The notes beneath the pieces are model-generated. The model saw nothing but the letters and a program-made list of their open reading frames with translations. It did no database searches and had not been told where the DNA came from. From Phytophthora quininea (Eukaryota > Oomycota > Peronosporomycetes > Peronosporales > Peronosporaceae): a DNA stretch of 64,000 nt. The translations under genes and the position numbers were made by a program. The first letter of the stretch is position 1; each line of letters begins with the position of its first letter. Where the stretch lies: positions 310,001 to 374,000 of the forward strand of contig JAAVTG010000057.1 in the NCBI GenBank assembly GCA_011947345.1, read 5' to 3'. Of this stretch, positions 10,840 through 23,060 are shown in pieces.

Positions 10840-12208
10840 ACTGCTGAAGTGCAAGTGTGCGCTCTGGCAGTTGAGGTGACGCCGGGTTTGTATCAGACCG
10901 TTGAATAAGAAGCGGCGCGAGACAATCGGGATTAGCGACCAGGAATCTGGGAGAAGGTAGGAGATCTCGCAAAGAGGCTAAGGAAAAATCAAACCAGTCT
11001 TCAGTAATAGGGTGCAATACTTGTGCCCGCCAGCCGGCGTCTGCCAGCCAGCAAGATGACGACCAAGGAGCAAGCAGCAACCACCCTCAAGGAGCAACAA
11101 GGCCAGGAGCAACGACCAAGATCGCACTGAAGGGACGCAACACGAAGGGACACAGGCAGCGAGTAGTAAGTAGTATTCAAGTAGTCTTAATTTTGCCGTA
11201 AAAGCTTAACACGAGACTGAGTGGGACCGCAGCCGCTAGAGAGGTGTCAATAACTGGGAACTCGCCACGCGAAGTAGGCGACGCGAGGGGTACACGACAG
11301 AGGACCGGCGTGGGTAGATAGAGCCCCACAGGGGTTGGTGAAGCGGAGTTTGCAGCCCGCGCGTGCTTGTGGCTGTGGCAAAGAGAGGTAGAACAGCTAG
11401 CCCCGTGGTAGTAGAGCCCACCCGCCCGGCAAGCACACACCAGCGAAGGCGTCGTGTACACCACCTGCGCAAGGAAACACTCGGATATGCAGTGGCAGTT
11501 TAGAGTAGTTTATTTAGGTTAGTGCTACCGCTGCGTAGACCACTGAGCACCGCCTTTGGCCGGAGGTAGGACCAGCGTGGACCCTTGACCAGCGCGCCGA
11601 CCGATACGCAACCGGCTGACGTGAACGGTGACGGATACTGCAAGAAGAAAGGAGCCGCAGCTCACTCTTCCTTGTTCGTTGTTGTGAGCAAGTCATCTTG
11701 AGTACCACAAGAGGGTTCTGAGCCCAAGTGCGGACACCTTCCAAGTGAGCTTCGGGAACTGTTCAAGATGCCGGCTTCGCTTAAGTACAACAACGACGAC
11801 GTGCCCAAGAACTGGGATGGAAAGGACTGGTACGCCTACAAGTGGTCCATGAAAGCAGTCGTCAATGAGAAAGAACTGATAGGAGTGGCAAGCGGTCAGA
11901 TAAAGAGAGAGACACTTACGACTTCAGAAGGGAAAGGCGACTTCGACAAGAAGTAACTGCAGATCCGGCGCATGGTGTGGAACGTCTGTACCAGCAGATA
12001 AGGGACCAGGCAATTGGAACGGAGATATGGGCTGCGTTGGTGGACTTGTTTGAAGGCAAGACCAATGAAACAGTTTAAGTCCATACGACACGTCGCTTTG
12101 TAAATGAGTTATGGAGCATGAAGCTGGCATCTGGAGGCGATACAAATCTTCACCTGTGCAAAATGTTCGGCATCCGAACGGAGTTCAAGACATTGAAGCA
12201 CGCCAGGT
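10840..12208 (+). mobile_element. Ty1/copia retrotransposon fragment: 5' leader and gag
   Basis: The gag-like ORF starts at 11768 and carries the copia-type gag (UBN2-like) signature seen as NWDGKDWYAYKWSM, continuing in other frames with IRDQAIGTEIWAALV and LHLCKMFGIRTEFKTLKHA. Stops at 11954 and near 12076 and a frame change break it. The preceding 900 bp (10840-11767) has no gene and reads like an LTR/leader, but I could not find a second LTR copy to define its limits. The element stops abruptly near 12208 where opposite-strand pol sequence begins. Confidence 0.6.
11768..12208 (+). pseudogene. copia-type gag, broken
   Basis: N-terminal part of a gag polyprotein (62 residues to the first stop), then further gag-like residues in two other frames up to 12208. 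No zinc knuckle or protease follows. Non-functional as it stands. Confidence 0.6.
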
Positions 12209-13600
12209 ATTTAGATACGCTGTGTTCACGTCCCCACCAAATAGAGTAAGGTGCACGATTACCGCAAGCGCCACCAGCATCCTAAGTGACGACATACGTG
12301 CCACTGGCGAATAGGTCTCAATGAAATGGATCCCTGACCGCTGACGGTTCTCAATAGCCACAGTTCGAGCCTTGAACCGCACCACATATCCTTAAAAGTC
12401 CGACTTTATCGCGTATACCCACCCAGTCTGGATTGGCTTGGAGTCTTCCGGCTCTTCCTCGCTTGGTATCTCCTCAATGACACCTTTCGCCTCCAGAGCT
12501 GCCATTTCTTCCAGCTCCTCTAGCCACCAGAAGTCTGCATACGTTGATCGCATTGCTTTGCCATGGTTTCTTGGGATTTTCACTTGGGGTGCCTGCATGG
12601 GCACGCCATTTGCATCCAGGACCCGCGATGTCTTCTGCATCGCATTCACGACGTAATCATCCAGATAGTTCGGTCGGTGACGTTCATGAACTTCGCGCAG
12701 ACCAGCTCTCTTCCGTTTCTGCTCCAACTTGTTCGCACTGCGCTCCACTCTCGCCTCTTACGACGGTGTTTCGTCTCTATGAGTACGTTTTCCTGTTATC
12801 TTCTGACACAACTCCTACTAGCATCAACCGCTTCGTGCTCTGTTCGTTCATCTTCAGGTACTGGTTGTTCACTTTCATCTTCTGAAGCAAGCCCACTGCT
12901 AACTGCAACATCATTGCTCTGTTCCGTGCTGATTGTTGGATGTCCTCTTGAGCTCCTTCCATCTTATCGACTTCCGAACCACAAAACACTGTGACAGACT
13001 CGCTTCCACTGCACTCAGTCACGTTTGATCCACTGCTCTGCATGTTACCACCGGTGCTATGCTCATCTTGCAATTCTGTTAAAGCCGCCGCAATAGCGCT
13101 TTCCACGGCATTAGCTACGTCTTCAACAGCAGTGACAGCATGTCTGTCACCTTTGGAGCAAGAGATTTTTGCTACCCCCGTCTGCTTTTGTTCATACTCT
13201 GCACTAACAACATCGTTAAACTCTTGAACGTAGCATGTCAATTTGGTTAACCGCCGTTCACCGGCAAATTTATTGTCATATCCGTCCTCACGATCGGCAT
13301 TTTGCATTCAATCCGTCACAGCTTTCACATCATCGGGCAGTTCCTCGCACCCCTCGAGCTCCATGGACTCGCCACTCGCTGATTCAATCATTGGTTTTCT
13401 GGCTCCTGATCGGAATGCAGTGACTCGAGATTTGCTTCGTGCATGCATGAGTGTCATGCCTGTTACAGTAAATTATGTCTTCAACCACACGCAGATCAGG
13501 AACAAACTTCGCGGTCCTTTCAGCTGGAAAGTACACCTTACATCCCACGACGTCCTCTGCGAACCCGAGAACAAAACCAACTCTGGCTTCGGTAGTTAAC
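12209..13600 (-). mobile_element. Ty1/copia pol fragment on the opposite strand
   Basis: Read on the minus strand from 13600 down: an integrase-C/linker piece with FAEDVVGCKVYFPAERT, an acidic Ser/Asp/Glu-rich linker (12777-13307), then the entry to reverse transcriptase with KAMRSTYADFWWLEELEEM at 12392-12748 and the RVT_2 core SPVARMSSLRMLVALAV with GGDVNTAYLN at 12209-12385. There are stops and frame breaks between the pieces. The RT is cut off right after NTAYLN, and the plus-strand gag fragment ends at the same point, so two copia pieces are fused tail to tail. Confidence 0.65.
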
Positions 13601-15715
13601 CGTTCCTGAGAAACGCAGTTTCAGAGTTTGTTGACAGTTAATAGTTATCAGCTCCAATAAGCTCAAGTATCTATAATCATTTGCAAAACCTTTGCGTGCT
13701 CCATAGAACAATGTTGTGCCGCCGTATGATAAAATGATAGCATGTATCGAATAAAAGACCGATCACTGACCCAATACGAGACTTGACTCACGAATACAGT
13801 GCCAATCATATTCAATAGTAATCCGATCGAAATTGAGATCTTATAACGGCAGTAATTCTAATATGTTTTTTATGCACCATAGTTCGTCAGAACAAAACAT
13901 CTTCGACTGGTTTTGGGCACATTCAACTACTGCAATACTTGCATGTGCATATCGATTCGGAGTTGGCCACGTTGCCGACGATTCGCAACTCTGGTGGTGA
14001 ACGTTCACTGCGGCAATCCCAACAATTGCTATCCACTCCACTTAGGCTATAGGAGTTCTCTTATAGACGACGTCGGCGTGGCAGAGCCGTGCGAGTAATT
14101 GTCGATAAGGTAGTCACAGCCAGAACTGAGATCTCATCCAACGTCGTTCTGGCGGGAAGAATCCAGTGCTTTTGCGGCACTTGTGAGCACTCGCATTATT
14201 TTTCAAGTATTTTCACGACCATGTATCAATCATGCAAGTGCTGCGCGGAGAGCCGGAGGACTATCGGGCCCATATGTACTCCCAAATATTTCAATCAAAA
14301 CATACTTGCAGCTCTCTACGCTCAATGTATGAGATAAGCGTGATTAATCTCTCCTGACCGGCGAAGTTTCGTAATCCATCAGGATCACAAAACCGCTAGG
14401 CTATACAGGCTGATGTAGCGATTCTCCAAAGGATCACGGCAGCCAACTATCGCCTTTACTATTGGCGGAATCAAGGTACCATTTTGGACCAATCCCAGGA
14501 CCAGACGAAGATTCGTTAAACCCCAGGGTGTCGCTACCCTGGGTGCCACTATACCGAGGTGGTCACTACTCCGAAGGTTCGTCTGGTCGCGAGGCTGAAT
14601 GAGTGGCCCTGCTAGCACCGACCATATTTCACTTGATATGTGTATAGAATCATCGGGAAGAGTAGATTCAGAGAGAGTAAGAGCCCGCGAGGGCGATACA
14701 AACAGAGCAGATATTTCCCCTTACTACCCAATCGGCCAAGCGTCCTAGGTAAGCACCTTGCCCTGTTGTCGTGGGTTATGCCTGCCGGCGAACACAGACC
14801 TTCGTAAAGTGAGTGTTCGTTTGGTCAGGCCAAGAATGAGAAGTGGTAGTTAGAGTGTATTTTGGTTTGACTCTATTAATAGGGGTTGGGCGAAAGGCCC
14901 CTATGTTGGAGTGCTAGTCGCATTCCAACGTGACTTCCAACCGGAGTTATACTCCGGCCCCCCGTAAGAGAGTCCACGGGACTAGGCAACCTCCTTCTGC
15001 TGGTGCCACGGGGTTTTAATTGTGAGAGAGAGTGTTTGGACGTACAGGAGAAGGCTCGTGACTGTAGCGTCGGTTTATATTTGCCTATAGCGAAGACAGT
15101 GAGTGGAGGCCACCGGCTCGGGCAGGGTCGGATCTGGTTCCTTCAGATCACGCGCCCAACATTCTCCTGGCGATCTGGAAGGTGTATTGTTGTGTGCAGA
15201 AGCTCGCTGCTACCTTAGCGAAAGCTCAGTGGATTCCTATACCACAGTTGTCCATACTCTATCCACAGTTCTCGGAATTCGCAGCGTGTCAATGACTATT
15301 TGAGATAGCGTAGAATGTCATGGTACGAACAATTTGTTATATCTGAGCAGCACTGACATTAATGTTTCTACATCAACTTCCTCGACGTAAATACACTTGT
15401 GTGCGACAGTGAACCCAAACGAATAATACCCATTAAAATGCATTCCCATTTTTAAACTTAACAGTTAATTTGGACACACCCAATTCATTTTTAACTATGC
15501 TTAAATCTGCTTATTTTACTAAGTGGAGTTGCTGTGCTTATAGCCAACCGATCTCAGCTCGCTGAGAGCCATTCGTTTGTTTTTTTCCTTCTTGTGGTAG
15601 CTCTCCATCCCCAGACTCCAACTTTCCCCAGTCTTCTCACGCAACGCTGCTTCCTTTCTCAACCACGGCGCTCAGCAACAAGCAAGTCTGATCTCTACTC
15701 TTCACTAAGGGTTCT
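13601..15715. other. repeat-like noncoding DNA with short perfect hairpins
   Basis: No gene. Short perfect inverted repeats occur at 14522-14529/14536-14543 (cccagggt, 6-nt loop) and 14941-14947/14951-14957 (ccggagt, 3-nt loop), plus gggc/gccc at 14888-14891/14897-14900. The block 14880-15000 resembles an LTR/leader of a retroelement, but no partner copy was found in full. Confidence 0.4.
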
Positions 15716-17226
15716 GACAGCAATTTTACTTGCAACAAGTACGCTAAAGCCTACAAGAAAGGCAACGGTTACATCAACTTGCTCAACCACTTGATGCGAG
15801 AGCATCCTGACTACGAGCGCGACGCCTGAGACGCAGCTCGAGCGCAAAATGCGCCTGGGTTCCGCCTCGTGGGCTAACGCAGCCGGGACATTTACCGCTG
15901 GTGTCAAAGGGTTATCTGCGAGCTGCTCCCATTTTAGTTCGTTGTGCGGCAGCTTAGGCTCCAGAATACGACGCTGTCACCAATTTCTGAAGACACACTG
16001 GCGCTCAACATTTCACGCATTGCGAAGGTGGTCGAGCAGCGAGTGACTCGCCTGCACCCTGACTCGCTCGGGCTGGCGTTGGGTGGGTGGTCCGATAACG
16101 GACGTCCCTATGTGGCTATTTTTGCAGTTTTTGACACCGAGTTGAAAATTGGTGGTACCAACACTGGTACAAAATCCTCCGATAACAACTATGACCTGAA
16201 GAGCCTGTCGCGGAGATTCCTACTGCTGGCCTTCTGTCCCGTGTGAGGCGAAGAGGATCTCAGCACCCAGAGCCTCTTCGATCTGATTGCAGACAAGCTG
16301 ACGCGCTACAGAAAGCCGTGGGAGACTGTCAAGTTCATGGTGGGGGACAACTGCTCGGTCAACCAGTGTATTGATCACAGGGAGGGAGCGATTCCGTTGG
16401 TGGGCTGTGCTATCCACCGTTTTATTCTGGCGGTTCAAGGCTTTCTGAAAAGCGAGGGCAAGCTTATTGGCAAGATTCAAGCGCTGATGACCAAGCTCCG
16501 TACTATCAAGGGCCGTGCGCTTATCCGTCGCGTTCCGTCACTGTCACCATTGCTGCGCAACGACACCAAATGGTCAAGCACCTACGCAATGGTAAAGCTC
16601 TACGTGCGTCTCGAGCCAACCATTAGCCAACTAGGCCACGGTGTGCTAGTGGACTATGACTTGCAGCCACTACAGCTTCGTCGAGTTGAGCACGAGTGCG
16701 CGCGGGGGCTGCCAAAGGACTTGGCAGCGTTCGAAGCCGTGACGAAGGCACTGCAGAAGACTACCCTGACTATCTCTGCTGTTCGTCGGCTGTTCGACCA
16801 GGTCATCAAGAAGCAAGCCTGGCTGTCAACGCAGCTATCGTCAACTATCCTAATTTAGAATCTGGATTCGTGAAGTTGCAGCGCGGAGAGTCGCTGACGG
16901 CTGCTGAAAAAGTGGCGTGTTCTCAATTTAGACTGCGTGGCGCAGACAAAGCGGGCGGGGCTGTGGAAGAACAACGGGACTCAATTGTGGAAGAGGCATT
17001 CAAGCGGCGCAAGTTCGCCAAGCGTACATTGTACGAGGATGTAGCTTACACCCCACCAACGTCCAACGAGTGTGAACGCTTTATCTCGTCCGTGAAACTC
17101 GTGTACACAGACCTGATGAAGAGGATGGAGCCTGATACGCTCGAAAAGGTAATGTGCTTGCTGTACAACAAGGAGCTGTGGGACATCCAGGTAGTTGACG
17201 ATGTGCGCCGCAATTATGCTGATTAA
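15716..17226 (+). pseudogene. hAT-family transposase, broken
   Basis: Remnant of a hAT DNA transposon transposase in several frames. A BED-finger-like start (CNKYAKAYKKGNGYINLLNH) lies near 15735-15830. The RNase-H-like core follows at about 15945-16860 with TLALNISRIAKVVEQRV, LGGWSDNGRPYVAIFAVF and VKFMVGDNCSVNQ. The C-terminal dimerisation region ends at 17226 with YTPPTSNECERFISSVKL and LYNKELWDIQ. Frame changes lie near 15830-15940, near 16245 and near 16855. Terminal inverted repeats were not identified. The BED motif lacks its first paired cysteine. Confidence 0.65.
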
Positions 17227-19173
17227 TGTAATAATTCATTTTCTGCTGCCGCGACTAGGAATTAATCTATGCATTGCATTATCAGGAACACTAGTGTGCG
17301 GGAGTAAATGCGCGCCATCCTGGACAAATCGAAAGCTTTGCGTACGACAAATCTACCACAGCTTGCAAATACAATGCCCCGTATTGCTTGCTGAGATAAA
17401 GGACAGAAGAGATAGCCGGCTCAAAATTCAATGTTGTCGCTAGATTAGCCAGGAAATACTTGACCTTCGATGTCCAATTCCAGAAATTGGTACGTCAGTC
17501 CGCAGTTGAGCTGCATCAAGCGCACTGACATTGTATGCTGACTGGAGCGGCATTAGTATATACGTATTAAGACACCAGCTGAATGGTAAAACATATTCGA
17601 GGCTATGGATCGCCGAATGGACAGGGCCTGGATCCGAAATCTTTATGACTAAGCAAGCTACTAAGGGGTGGTAAGCATCCGTGAGCCTGGGGAATGAGCA
17701 AACGATCCGGAGATCACCGGGAATTCGCACCCTGCAAAAACTTGTTTATGGGCTGGATATCAACTGGTGGATAACTATCAACGTTACGGGTGTCTATTGT
17801 AACTAGAAAATAAATCAGTTTATCTAAAATTACCAGATATGCCATGCTACTAAGAATTTCGATCAGTTTCCAATGCTAGACTACTGTACCAAAAACATCC
17901 CGTATGTAACGTTCATAAATTAACCACATCATACTGCCCTGACAATACAGAAGTGCTGAAATGGCCACCAAGCCATATCGCGAAGCCATTGTGGCAGCTC
18001 TACGTATACACTAGGCCCAATTTCATCTACTTTCTTTGCGAGTTTAACCAATGCTCGGATGATTGTGGATAACAAAACTGATGAGCTATCAGTTAGGCGG
18101 TACACGCAACTGTTACATAACCTGGATGGAACTGAGAAAATAATCTGAGCGTCGCGCAGCTATCCGTCAGCCCGTCGAGCGCCACCAGGCCGCCGATCCG
18201 TTTGGTGCTGCCGTACATTTATAGCCATAGCAGCGTTAGTGAAGCGTCGACCAGCGCTGCTATTTCCACCCAAGAGGCTGTAAACACTATGTGATAGGCA
18301 TCTGGCAGAAGAACTCGCTTTTTGCAACAGTCAATCTAGCTGAGACACTACACACTTGTTGTGTTTATGACCAAAGCATAGTACACTGTTCACCAACCCA
18401 AATTGTATGTACTCAGTAAGAACATTGACATTTACCCGTTCGACACAAAACAAAATCGAGCCATCATTCTCGGTCTCGGCCGTGTAAGTCCGGCTCAAAC
18501 AGCCGAACCATCGCTGTTCCGCGGCTCGCTGATCGAGGGTTTGGAACTCTGGTTCTTTGCGACCGAAAAATTATACGCTGAATACCACCAATGGCTGAGG
18601 CAACAGCGTCCGTCAACATGGTGTCGTGTCTCCTGGCACCTACCCCTATGAGCTGGTATCGTCAGTATATGGCGGAATATAAACCCTCCAGCACTGTTCA
18701 GATATTGGCAAATTTCAAGACGGCACTGCGCTAGAGGTTCCTGCGGCCTGACAACGCCTCACGAACTGTGGGCTGCATTGTTGTATGGTGTCACAATTCA
18801 TGGCCTCTCTTGGCGGGTGGGGCCAGCTGTTTTGTAAGCACGGGATCCGCTAACAATATTGAAAACAGGAGTTTATTAACTATTTTCGAGGCGATAGTCC
18901 TTTCCAATACCCCGGCATCAAAGGTACATGCAGCAGCTTCGAAACCAAATATTGAGCATAAGACGGAGTTGGCTCTCACGGCAAACTACGATATTTGAGT
19001 TATAGGAGAGTGTGAAGTCACAGCTTGCATGTCGCGTTTTGTTTACGTAACACTTTTGTGAAAACAAAAAAAGAGTAGTTACGCCTGTTCATCCGGGACA
19101 GTCTAGCAGTCCTATCCATTAGCATGATTGAGGCTGCCAAATATTAGTCACACCATACTACTCAATAGTTGTA
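17227..19173. other. intergenic, nothing recognised
   Basis: AT-rich sequence without convincing coding potential; short open frames at 18403-18651 and 18768-18998 show no known domain. Confidence 0.5.
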
Positions 19174-19402
19174 CACTCCCGGTCAAATTAAACCGGCCAC
19201 CCCCACTTTTGGCTATAACTCGACGGCTACTGCGAATTTGGAGCTGGGCTTCAGCAATAGTATTTCTATCGCGTAATGCGGCTAGCTGTTTGTGCTAACA
19301 ACCTCAATGTTGCGGTTTGAGGGTAGCTCCCATACAAAAATTCTGATCGTCTACCTGGCCCAAACTTCCGGTCACCTATCCACCATAGTGAATTCAAGAT
19401 AT
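19174..19402 (+). repeat. left terminal inverted repeat of the Tc1/mariner-like element
   Basis: Pairs with 20467-20695 in inverted orientation with only scattered mismatches seen by eye; inner edge at aattcaagatat. Confidence 0.85.
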
Positions 19403-19511
19403 ATGTGGTGTCGGCTTCAAGAGCGACTCATATCCAACCGTAGCGTTTGACGGATTGCGGTCGCCGCCAGTAGCCCTCTTCAATTCACTTTTGTTTTCGC
19501 CTACACAATTA

Positions 19512-20447
19512 CATGCCACCTTGGCTTGCCAACTAAGAAAGAGGGCGGATTCGGGGACCACGTGAGGGAGACCTCTCCATTTGAGCCATTGCCAAGAAAG
19601 TCAAGCGATCGTGGGATGTCATCGAGCGCGCTCTTGCTGCACTTCGTCGGGGGCAGTGTACGCCGGGGCGGAAGCCCGTTGTGCTTTGAGCGGCTAGCAC
19701 GGCTGCTGCTGCGGAATGCTGCACGCGGCAGCTACTCCGCCGCCCAGCTGAAGGTTGAGTGTAACTGCACGTGTACCACCCGCACTATCAGGCGCATTCT
19801 TCCTGGTGTAGACTTGCTAGTCTACAATACGCTGCCTCTCACGACAGCGCAAAAGCGCACCGCCTGGCCTGGGCAAAGGCCATGGTTGTCACGCCTCACG
19901 AACAGTGGGAACGGATAATTTTCTTGGACGTGAAATATGTTAATCTGGATAGGCTGGATGGCCTGCAGAGGTACTTGCATGACGTGCGGCGACAAAATGG
20001 ATGATGGTTTGGGGCGCTTTTAGCGCCAAGGGAAAAGCTCGCAATACTTGTCAGGTGACAGGCTTCAGCACAGTATATCCATACTGTATCCGATTTTTGC
20101 TTCCCTGCGCTCATCTCAACTACGGTGTGGAGTTTATCTACCAGCAAGAAAACGCATCTATCCATACCTCGGCGGAAACTATGGAGTTTTTCAAGGAGCA
20201 AGGGGCCTACGTGCTTGACGGGCCGGCTAGGTCGCCGGACCTTAATCCCGTCGAGAACTTGTGGGTATTATTGGCCCGCATGGTCTATTCTAATAGCCGA
20301 CACTGCACTAACGTAGGTGAACTTACTAGTGCTATTGAGAACGCATGGAATAGCATCAAACAACCCACGCTAGCCACCTTGATAGAGTCGATGCCAATAC
20401 GCTGCATTGAAGTGATTGAGAAGAAGGGAGCTGAGACGCACTGCTAA
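19512..20447 (+). pseudogene. Tc1/mariner-type DDE transposase, broken
   Basis: An N-terminal helix-turn-helix region (RGRIRG, AIAKKVKRSWDVIERAL in the right frame) is interrupted by stops; the middle has FLDVKYVNLD (first catalytic Asp). The longest clean piece is 20001-20447 with MMVWGAFSAKGK, QQENASIHTS and SPDLNPVENLW. Second and third catalytic positions are 34 residues apart (DD34E spacing), but the second acidic residue is Glu instead of Asp (codon gaa). Frame breaks near 19800-19900 and 20000 and in-frame stops mean it cannot encode an active enzyme. Confidence 0.75.
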
Positions 20448-20466
20448 TACAATCCTTTTGACACAA

Positions 20467-20695
20467 ATATCTTGAATTCACTATGGTGGATAGGTGACCG
20501 GAAGTTTGGGCCAGGTAGACGATCAGAATTTTTGTATGGGAGCTACCCTCAAACCGCAACATTGAGGTTGTTAGCACAAACAGCTAGCCGCATTACGCGA
20601 TAGAAACACTATTGCTGAAGCCCAGCTCCAAATTCGCAGTAGCCGTCAAATTATAGCCAAAAGTGGGGGTGGCCGGTTTAATTTGACTGGGAGCG
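20467..20695 (-). repeat. right terminal inverted repeat of the Tc1/mariner-like element
   Basis: Reverse complement partner of 19174-19402, same length; inner edge atatcttgaatt. Confidence 0.85.
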
Positions 20696-23060
20696 CATGT
20701 TGCAGTCTACTTGTGGTAAAAAAGCACAACATAATTGTTGGGCGTGCTGAGGAACCTGCAACGCGTTGCGGTCGACAAACTCTACTGGATTTAAAACCGG
20801 GTGCGGTACACAGTACCATCTTAACCGTGCTATGGTACCTCTCAATAGAATATGCATCATATGTGCCCTTTCCGTTATGGTTTCTTCAGAGCAGAATCTG
20901 CGTTCGACCGAACAGACCATGTGGGGAATCCTCAATCTAAACGCATCCAGACCACAACTACCAGGCCTCCGTTTCTATCTGCGCCCTTTCTTGCAAACTC
21001 GCACTCCAACTGTTCAGTCACGAAGATTAACAACCTCACGCACCTAGCCTCATTTCACAAATCTCTCACTGACGAACACATATATAGCTGATCCAATTAT
21101 TAAAGACACTTTAGACCAATGTTAAATAGTACCTGCCTTTGTCGCCCCCGGTAGGGACTGGGTCTGCACTGGAGGCGAACAGGACACCGAACTCCACATT
21201 GCTGCTAACCGTGTAGCTGTCATCAGTAACCACAGGTAACGGTGCATCGAAACCAGTAGGTACAACGCCACTCGAACCCGCATTTCGGAGCCGACCTGCA
21301 ATATTGTAAGAAGAACGCACGTGCTCATATCGATGCTGTCGATTCCGTGGCATTGGTGTGATGTAGCGCTTGGGCTTTAACCACTTCCGGTGTACAGGTG
21401 ATACTCCCAGTGAGATAGACGGCTCCGCGCGGACGAGGGATTTATCCGGGGCCGTGGCCTGGGGATCCTTCCACGTTAACGTTCTCGAGAACCGGGAACG
21501 GAAGAGCCCTGGGCCGGTCAGTACCTTCACCTTGTGTACCCCTTCGAAAACGGTTGTTTAATCAGGGAACGGTCGCTGAGGATGTTCGGGAACGCCTCGA
21601 CCTGGTACTGGTACGCTTGGGGTAGTAGATAAACACACAACGGGTCCGGAACCTACCACCAAGGTTTGGGTCCGGGAATACGGCACTCAATAAAATACAC
21701 TATGTTCTTTTGGGTTTGATTCCCAAGGGCGATGGCCCAAAAACTTTTCGGAGTAAGACTCCAAGGGCGAGACCCTGAAATTATGGAATGTATATACCCG
21801 TGCCGGCCAGACCGCGCTCCGGGAACACACAAATATGAAGTGCCTAACTTCCTTTGGGAAATGTAGGCAGATAAAATTGATATATTACCGTTATAGCCTC
21901 ACGCGTGGTTCGGCGGTGCCGCACTCCTAGTCTCCAAAGGTGCAGCGGTCCGCACTGCGTAGAGGTTTGACTTGTGCTCTTGAAGGGAAAATGGAGAGTG
22001 ATTTTTGGGCCGCCCCAGCGTAGTGCGCTGGTGCGGGTTACGTTCCTACGAACGGGATCCTACCACTCGTATTGACTATGATTTGGGAACCTTGACTTGA
22101 TTCCACTATAAGCCAGAGGGTTCAGCGTGGCTTGCCCGTCGTCTGGTTGGGGATTTCAACTGGGATCTGCAGAGGGCCGGCCAGTTTCTCTGCGGCGGAT
22201 GGGCAGCACGATCCTGATTCGCCTTGATCTGAGTATGCCTGCGCGTAGGAGTCTCGGTCTGGACTTCGTCGTTCGGTGGTCTGGTTCCTAATTTAGGCCC
22301 CAAAGCGGGGTGGTCCACACACGATGAGGAGTGATCCGGAATTGGTGTGGCACACCTTCACTTGAACTTGAGGTGGTCCAAAGACGGGCCGGGGCCGGGG
22401 TTTTCGGAGAATTTCCCGGCACTATGCCACATTCGTTACGAATTCTTGGTTCTCTTTGTTATGTGTCTCGGAACGCGTTGACCATGGCTGTGAGATATGT
22501 TGGTACGGCGTTGTCTGCTGCGTTGCCTGCTGTGAGCTTGGCATACGGGGCCGTACGGTGGTGCTGTACCGAATGGCTTAACCAGCTCTCGATTACAAGG
22601 CTTGGAATGGCCTAGCGTGATGTTCTGGCCGCCCGTAGCGCTCAAATGAGAACGTCTCGGCTGGAGGTTAAATCCATTTTGTCGACATGTTCACCGTTGG
22701 ATTTTGCCTTCAGAGGCGAGTCGGAAGTACATGAAGCTGTACAATGCAGCTAAACCATAATGACTAAGCTAATTGCTGCTGAACTGACCTGGGTCTTACA
22801 ATCGTGTTATCAAACATACATTCGTAAAGCGTTAAACATATTGAGTTGTACTTCGACGAAGAATATAATAAATAGAAGGACGCGTATGGCTTAGTCAACA
22901 GATCGCTCTCCTCTCATTCAAACTTGCAACCCATACTTACAATTTATCTAATAAAATGACTTTTAATCCCTGTATTGATGAATGTCGGTGTTTATAAAAT
23001 TGAATCCAAAGATAGCACGTACCAATTATAAGGTACTGATAAACTTAGCACACACCACAC
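20696..23060. other. LTR-like noncoding DNA, no gene
   Basis: The part at about 21680-22450 shares blocks with 57180-57900 in the same orientation: caaatatgaa-tgcctaact, gg-aatgtaggca, and cccggcactatgcc. These are likely decayed LTRs of one retroelement family. Micro-hairpins occur at 21727-21738 and 21750-21762 (ggagt-aag-actcc). A 139-codon minus-strand frame at 21111-21530 has no recognised domain. Confidence 0.4.

Larger units (their letters stand above)
19174..20695 (+). mobile_element. Tc1/mariner-like DNA transposon with 229-bp terminal inverted repeats
   Basis: Complete element of about 1.52 kb. Outer ends pair cactcccggtcaaatt (left) with the reverse complement of aatttgactgggagcg (right), and near-identity runs inward for about 229 bp on each side. 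TA precedes the left end at 19172-19173; the right end is not followed by TA, so the target duplication has decayed. The single broken transposase lies between the repeats. Confidence 0.85.

Noticed and set aside
21111..21530. 139-codon minus-strand frame
   Set aside because: Possible retroelement remnant but no motif that supports gag, protease, RT or integrase.
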